Positions 59,526 through 64,000 of a DNA stretch of 64,000 nt are shown piece by piece. The stretch covers positions 3,898,106 through 3,962,105 of the forward strand of contig JAMKCF010000001.1 of NCBI GenBank assembly GCA_023634235.1. The letters run 5' to 3'. Source of the DNA: Pisaster brevispinus (Eukaryota; Echinodermata; Asteroidea; Forcipulatida; Asteriidae). Made by a program: the position numbers and the translations under genes. Below the pieces are notes generated by a model that worked only from the letters and a program-made list of their open reading frames with translations, searched no databases and was not told where the DNA came from. Position 1 is the first letter of the stretch; every line of letters begins with the position of its first letter.

Positions 59526-59579
59526 AATTTTTTATTACAACTTCTCTCTCGATATTCCTAGCTTTCTATGACATAACTC

Positions 59580-62309
59580 ATGGCACTCCCTACTGACACA
59601 AAGTGCATTTTCCGTAAGCTACGTAAGCTTAAAGAAAAGAACATTCGTTACTCGTCACATCTTGACAACTACCGCTTTTATCGTTTGTCTCGTATTCTGC
59701 CTAAAGGACTAGAGATCAAGTGTGCCCCTTCCTTTGGGGACCTTGATCCCTCCTTTCTTAAGAAATGGAACAAGACACTCACTAACACGTCTTTCCAATT
59801 GCTTACACTGCTAGAAAATCAATGTCAACAATACGTTGATAACCAGTTACTTGAGATAACAGACACTGAATCTCAACTCAAAGAGTCATGCTCTAATCAA
59901 GAGTTTGAACATTTACAAGATATCATTCTGTCTAACGTCAATCACCTACGGTCCACCCTATTGGACAAACAGAACAAGAAACGCATGAATGTCCAAGCTA
60001 ACCATAAGAAATACATTCATAGGCGTTTCCACAGTAAGAGGCCAACTATTGTTCCTGATACTGACAGGTCACTAGTTGCACCACGTACAGTAGTTAACCT
60101 ATCTGACAAAGTTCTAACCGACCCACAGGTTAAACTCCTCTCAAGGGGTCTTAAATTTTGCCCCACACCCAGAGAACCGGACCAACTGTCTTTTCAACAA
60201 GACATGGCCCAATTCAACCGTAGGTTACGCCTACGTGAATATTTTCATGTACAGCCCTCCACAGAGGACGAGTCATCTGTGGACGTCCAACCCAACACCC
60301 GCAACCGCTTCAGGGAGAAAAGTCGTTGGGTACCCCCTAAGAACCGAGATGTGGCTCTTGATACCTACATCAATTCAGTCAGCTCCGAGGTTCTTAAGGT
60401 CCCTAACACCTTGGCACCAAACAACCTCCCCCAAGATGAACGTCATGCTCTAACACAGCTCCGCCAATCACCAGACATAGTGATTAAACGTGCTGACAAG
60501 GGGTCCGCAGTTGTAGTCATGAACACACATGACTACATAGCTGAGGGCCTCAGACAACTCAGCAACACTGATCATTATATTGAATGTGACACTGACCCTA
60601 CTCAATTATTTTCCAAACAAATCAGTGACACCTTGGTAAGAATGCACAATGCCAACGGTATCGACAAAGATACCTTCAACTATCTCCTTCCACAGGACCC
60701 CCGTACAGCACGCTTCTACCTTCTACCTAAGATACACAAGCCCAACAACCCAGGCCGACCCATTGTATCTGGTAATGGTAGCCCTACAGAGCGCATTTCT
60801 GAGTTTGTAGATAGCTTTCTCAACCCCCTAGTCTCCGGCATCCCTTCCTTCATAAAGGACACCACAGACTTCATCCATAAGCTAGAGGATGTCAAACATC
60901 AAATACCTGACTCTGCTTTTTTGGTTACTTTAGATGTCTCATCACTGTATACTAACATTCCCCATAATGAAGGCATAAGTGCATGTGTCTCTGCCCTCAA
61001 GGGTAACAAACAATCCCGCCCCTCAGTGATACATGTTAAGGAACTCATCAGCCATATTCTCACTAAGAACAACTTTTCATTCACTGACAGACATTTTCTA
61101 CAGATACAGGGTACCGCCATGGGTACAAAAATGGCGCCCTCATATGCCAACATTTTCATGTCTGACTTAGAGGAAAAACTTCTGTCCTCTGCCCCCAGCC
61201 GCCCACTAGTTTGGTGGAGATTTATTGATGATATTTTCTCTATCTGGTGTGGTAGTCAAGACAGTTTGGTTGAGTTTATCGACCATATAAACTCATTCCA
61301 CCCAACCATAAAGTTCACTACTGAATACTCTCTAACAAGTGTTAACTTTCTAGATGTAACTATCAGTAAATCCCCTAGCGGCATTGCTACGGATGTATAC
61401 AGCAAACCCACTGACACCCACCAGTACCTTCTCTCTAACAGTTGCCACCCCAGTCACTGTAAGAAGGCAATAGCTTACAGTCAGGCCTTGCGCATAAGAC
61501 GTATCTGCTCCACAGATACCCTATACAAAAGGCGCTCATCGGACCTCAGGAAACACCTTGTTTCTAGAGGTCACAGCGAACGCAGGGTTCAACTTGCCAT
61601 CAACAAGGCCCTCAGTATACCACGCCATACTCTTTTGGCCAACAAGGGGTCCAGAAAAGTCCCGACCAATAGAGTTGCCCTGGTCACCACCTACCACCCT
61701 AACCTACCCAAACTCTCCTCAATCCTCAATGGTAGAATGGATATTCTCCATTCATCTAAGAGGTTGCGCTCAGCAATCCCTGATAACCCCATGGTTGCTT
61801 TCCGCCGCCCTAAAAACCTGGGAGACATTCTAGTCAGGGCCAAACTCCCCCCAGGCACAGGCCAAACACCACCACTAACAGAGATACAGGGTTGTCACAA
61901 GTGTACCCGCTCTAAATGTAGAACCTGTCTCTACATCAAACCTGCACTTAAAGTGAAGAGTCATAGCACTGGCTCTTCTTACAATATCAAGACCGACTCC
62001 CTATGTAGCACACCCAATGTGGTCTATGTTATATCTTGTAAAAGATGTGGACTACAGTATGTGGGAGAGACTAAGACCAAACTCAGTCTTCGCTTTGCAA
62101 ACCATGTCTCTTCCATAAAGACCAAGAAACTGTACCCCGTCTCCATCCACTTCAACAGCCGTAATCACAGCGTCAAAGATGTTGAACTCATCGTGATTGA
62201 GGCTTGCAATGGTGACGACACACACCGCAAACTCAGAGAATCACACTGGATTCACCAACTCAAGACAGTCCAACCCTTTGGACTCAACATAAACACTGGT
62301 GTTAAATAA
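59580..62309 (+). CDS. Penelope-like element protein: reverse transcriptase + GIY-YIG endonuclease
   Basis: 909 codons. The first in-frame ATG (59580) was taken as start. RT blocks: RADKGSAVVV (304-313), FYLLPKIHKP (379-388), GRPIVS (392-397), LDVSSLYTNIP (451-461), QGTAMGTKMAPSYANIF (510-526), the catalytic FIDDIF (548-553, Asp550/Asp551) and NFLDV (589-593). A linker with four cysteines (C772, C775, C780, C783) precedes the endonuclease: VVYVISC (814-820), QYVGET (826-831), LRFANH (837-842) and Glu887 in LRESHW as the likely catalytic acid. All key residues seem present. The cysteine linker is typical of endonuclease-bearing PLEs; a Neptune-like group is possible. The family copies RNA into chromosomes in the nucleus by target-primed reverse transcription. 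Confidence 0.95.
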   Translation: MALPTDTKCIFRKLRKLKEKNIRYSSHLDNYRFYRLSRILPKGLEIKCAPSFGDLDPSFLKKWNKTLTNTSFQLLTLLENQCQQYVDNQLLEITDTESQLKESCSNQEFEHLQDIILSNVNHLRSTLLDKQNKKRMNVQANHKKYIHRRFHSKRPTIVPDTDRSLVAPRTVVNLSDKVLTDPQVKLLSRGLKFCPTPREPDQLSFQQDMAQFNRRLRLREYFHVQPSTEDESSVDVQPNTRNRFREKSRWVPPKNRDVALDTYINSVSSEVLKVPNTLAPNNLPQDERHALTQLRQSPDIVIKRADKGSAVVVMNTHDYIAEGLRQLSNTDHYIECDTDPTQLFSKQISDTLVRMHNANGIDKDTFNYLLPQDPRTARFYLLPKIHKPNNPGRPIVSGNGSPTERISEFVDSFLNPLVSGIPSFIKDTTDFIHKLEDVKHQIPDSAFLVTLDVSSLYTNIPHNEGISACVSALKGNKQSRPSVIHVKELISHILTKNNFSFTDRHFLQIQGTAMGTKMAPSYANIFMSDLEEKLLSSAPSRPLVWWRFIDDIFSIWCGSQDSLVEFIDHINSFHPTIKFTTEYSLTSVNFLDVTISKSPSGIATDVYSKPTDTHQYLLSNSCHPSHCKKAIAYSQALRIRRICSTDTLYKRRSSDLRKHLVSRGHSERRVQLAINKALSIPRHTLLANKGSRKVPTNRVALVTTYHPNLPKLSSILNGRMDILHSSKRLRSAIPDNPMVAFRRPKNLGDILVRAKLPPGTGQTPPLTEIQGCHKCTRSKCRTCLYIKPALKVKSHSTGSSYNIKTDSLCSTPNVVYVISCKRCGLQYVGETKTKLSLRFANHVSSIKTKKLYPVSIHFNSRNHSVKDVELIVIEACNGDDTHRKLRESHWIHQLKTVQPFGLNINTGVK

Positions 62310-62926
62310 ATTCCCATCACACTCCTTCCACCTTTGCTTGTTTTTTTCTTCGATATAAAATAAATACAATAACTGTAAACAGCAAGTTCTCTCCACTAGT
62401 CTATTTTTACGCTTTCTCTCTCGCTTACTTCATTAATACAAAATAGATACAGTTATTGTCATTTACATGTTCCCTACACTTCTTTTTTCTCTCTCTCAAA
62501 AAGTTTTGAAAAAAATCAACCTGTCAATAACCCATTCCCTCTGCAGAGGAATTAATAACCTGCTCTCTCTGCAGGTTCCTCTTGCTTAGTTTTAACTTCT
62601 TACACTGATTCTTTTATTCTATAATTACTTTGATCTTGCCTCCTATTGTTAGTTGCATTTTCTTATGTGGCTTGCCCTCTAATCCTACCCTTTCATGCTT
62701 CCCGCATTGTAATACCTACAATGCAGTACCACCTTTATGGTCCAGCGATCCAGCCTTTGACACTGACCATCCTTTGTTCTCACCTCTTCACTCTTATTGG
62801 TTCTTAGCCAGTAAATTTACAACTCTGATTGGCTATATTTTCCCGCTTTTTTTCTGGATACTCTCCCTTAATCCTTTGCTCCTCTTTTTGCTATAAATGG
62901 ATGTGTTTGTGTTTGTTCTTGTTTAT

Positions 62927-62965
62927 GCCTCTGACGAAGGTCCGGATTGGATCGAAAGCTAAGGC
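62927..62965 (+). ncRNA. Hammerhead-ribozyme-like motif of the Penelope-like element
   Basis: The core CTGACGA (62931-62937) is followed by a stem II of GGTCC/GGATC (62939-62943 with 62949-62953), then GAAA (62954-62957). GCCT (62927-62930) can pair with AGGC (62962-62965) as stem I, leaving GCTA between GAAA and stem I, with CTA usable as the cleavage triplet. Stem III would be almost absent, as reported for minimal hammerheads of PLEs. Activity is not shown by the sequence. Confidence 0.6.
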
Positions 62966-62999
62966 CATCTCCCCTACTAATTTTATATATAAACATATA

Positions 63000-63247
63000 T
63001 ATATACATTTAAAGTATTAATTACTTATTTAACTTAACCCTGCATGACACGTAAAATAAAATAAAATCCCACGAAAACAATTGGGGACCTTTTTTCACAA
63101 GTTATAATCGTGAAGCCATCTGGAAACAATCTGGCAAACACTTGAATGAAACCAGACTGATGTGGCCATTAGCCCCAGGCTAAGGAGATATGTTTATGAT
63201 CCCTGTGGGAGTTCTAATAGGGGTGGTCAATGACGGAACTGGTGTGT

Positions 63248-63278
<31 letters not shown>

Positions 63279-64000
63279 TTTTTTGGCGGAGTAAAAACAA
63301 ATTGTTTACAAACGGACAGGTGACAAGTGTCTGATGGCTTCAATGAGGGTTGTCTGCTTATTGTCAAATCTTGTGATTTTGTCACTTTAAATTATAGACA
63401 ATTATACATATTTTGTATACTTTGATACCTGTCTTCTTAGACCTTTTGTAATTGCTATGTATCCTAGCAACGATATATTTTGTGTAATGTCTTGTTCAAG
63501 TGAACGAGAAGATCATGTGATGTTTGTATGAAGAGAGTAGCATAACTCAATTAAAACTTAAAATTAAAGAAATCAATAATTACCAAAAAATATTTAAAAA
63601 AGAAACTAGAAATAGTGTACATAAATATTTTAACAAACACAAATATAAATAAATAATGAAACTGATTTATGAATGAATGATTGAATGAATGAATGAATGA
63701 ATGGTTGAATGATAGGACAAAAACATGTATATAACTGGTTTGCCTTGAATGACAAATTATAAGCATCTTACTTTCAACCTGTTCTATAAACTGTTTAAAA
63801 CCCTTTAACAAAGAGTTTGTGTAGGCTTACTCTTCATTCTTTAACATTGTGCACAACTAATAAAATATGGTTTTCGGAAATTTGATAGCAGTATTAAACG
63901 TTAGCGTAGTTTGGTTGTTTTCATGTTTTCCTGTTTGCTTGCTTGCTTTGCTTGCTTGATTGCTTGCTGGCTGGCTCGCTTGCCTTTATGTTGGGTTGTT
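63000..64000. other. Right end, simple repeats, no exon recognised
   Basis: (TTTA)n at 63247-63283, (TGAA)n at about 63671-63712 and a CTTG-rich run at about 63930-63985. No LRR exon or signal-peptide exon could be recognised, although the gene running through 27-58 kb should continue in this direction. Confidence 0.5.

Larger units (their letters stand above)
59138..62999 (+). mobile_element. Penelope-like retroelement, apparently full-length
   Basis: A 16-bp direct repeat TATATATAAACATATA lies at each end (59138-59153 and 62984-62999). The order is a 5' region with a 109-bp tandem repeat, a single ORF (59580-62309), and a 3' region with CTGCAGAGG/CTGCAGG motifs resembling the 5' repeats and a hammerhead-like motif. 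The ORF is uninterrupted, so the element is young or still capable of movement. It lies antisense to the LRR gene, upstream of that gene's first recognised exon. Confidence 0.85.

Noticed and set aside
63551..63811. Minus-strand ORF near the right edge tested as the missing upstream LRR exon
   Set aside because: No L..N.L pattern or signal peptide; largely the (TGAA)n repeat.

Overview
The window looks like AT-rich nuclear DNA from a marine invertebrate, most likely a deuterostome and possibly an echinoderm such as a sea star. That placement is an inference from three things: short LRR exons joined to a GCC2/GCC3-type cysteine-rich, multi-pass membrane protein; an endonuclease-bearing Penelope-like element; and tRNA-derived SINEs with a conserved central block. 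No prokaryotic features, rRNA genes or CRISPR arrays are visible. Most of the sequence is introns and repeats.

Left part (about 0.3-21.5 kb): a direct tandem duplication, copy 1 at 293-9518 and copy 2 at 9516-21520. Each copy carries one intact minus-strand first coding exon (4390-4595 and 16821-17026) encoding a signal peptide and an LRR N-terminal cap and ending in a phase-2 donor. Each also carries a decayed older copy of that exon, two LINE fragments and one tRNA-derived SINE. The rest of the gene probably lies beyond the left edge, which would give it two alternative first exons. Copy 2 also holds a 3.3-kb element with long terminal inverted repeats and LINE cargo. Copy 1 preserves its empty site.

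Middle and right (27-58.4 kb): one minus-strand gene, reconstructed by splicing short exons. In transcript order: LRR exons at 58315-58383, 57230-57295, 55395-55478, 55137-55208, 50170-50313, 49014-49082 and 42993-43064; a linker at 40726-40782; a first cysteine-rich exon at 39887-40059; a large exon at 34507-36414 (rest of the cysteine-rich region plus about eight membrane segments); and a cytoplasmic-tail terminal exon. All junctions keep one open frame. The terminal exon lies in a second tandem duplication (25.87-29.23 and 30.42-33.81 kb), so two tail exons exist (32072-32298 and 27199-27404). One nonsense difference makes the distal tail seven residues shorter. The 5' end of the gene lies beyond the right edge or was not recognised.

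The introns hold a complex repeat whose roughly 150-bp monomers centre on a CTTCCGG...CCGGAAG palindrome (22.8-24, 41.2-41.6, 44.8-48.5 and 50.9-51.3 kb), several minisatellites, TIR elements and microsatellites. The only long intact ORF besides the membrane exon is a Penelope-like element at 59138-62999, with a 909-residue RT plus GIY-YIG protein and a hammerhead-like motif near its 3' end. It is antisense to the receptor gene.

All exon calls come from reading splice signals and reading frame by eye. No homology search or transcript evidence was available.
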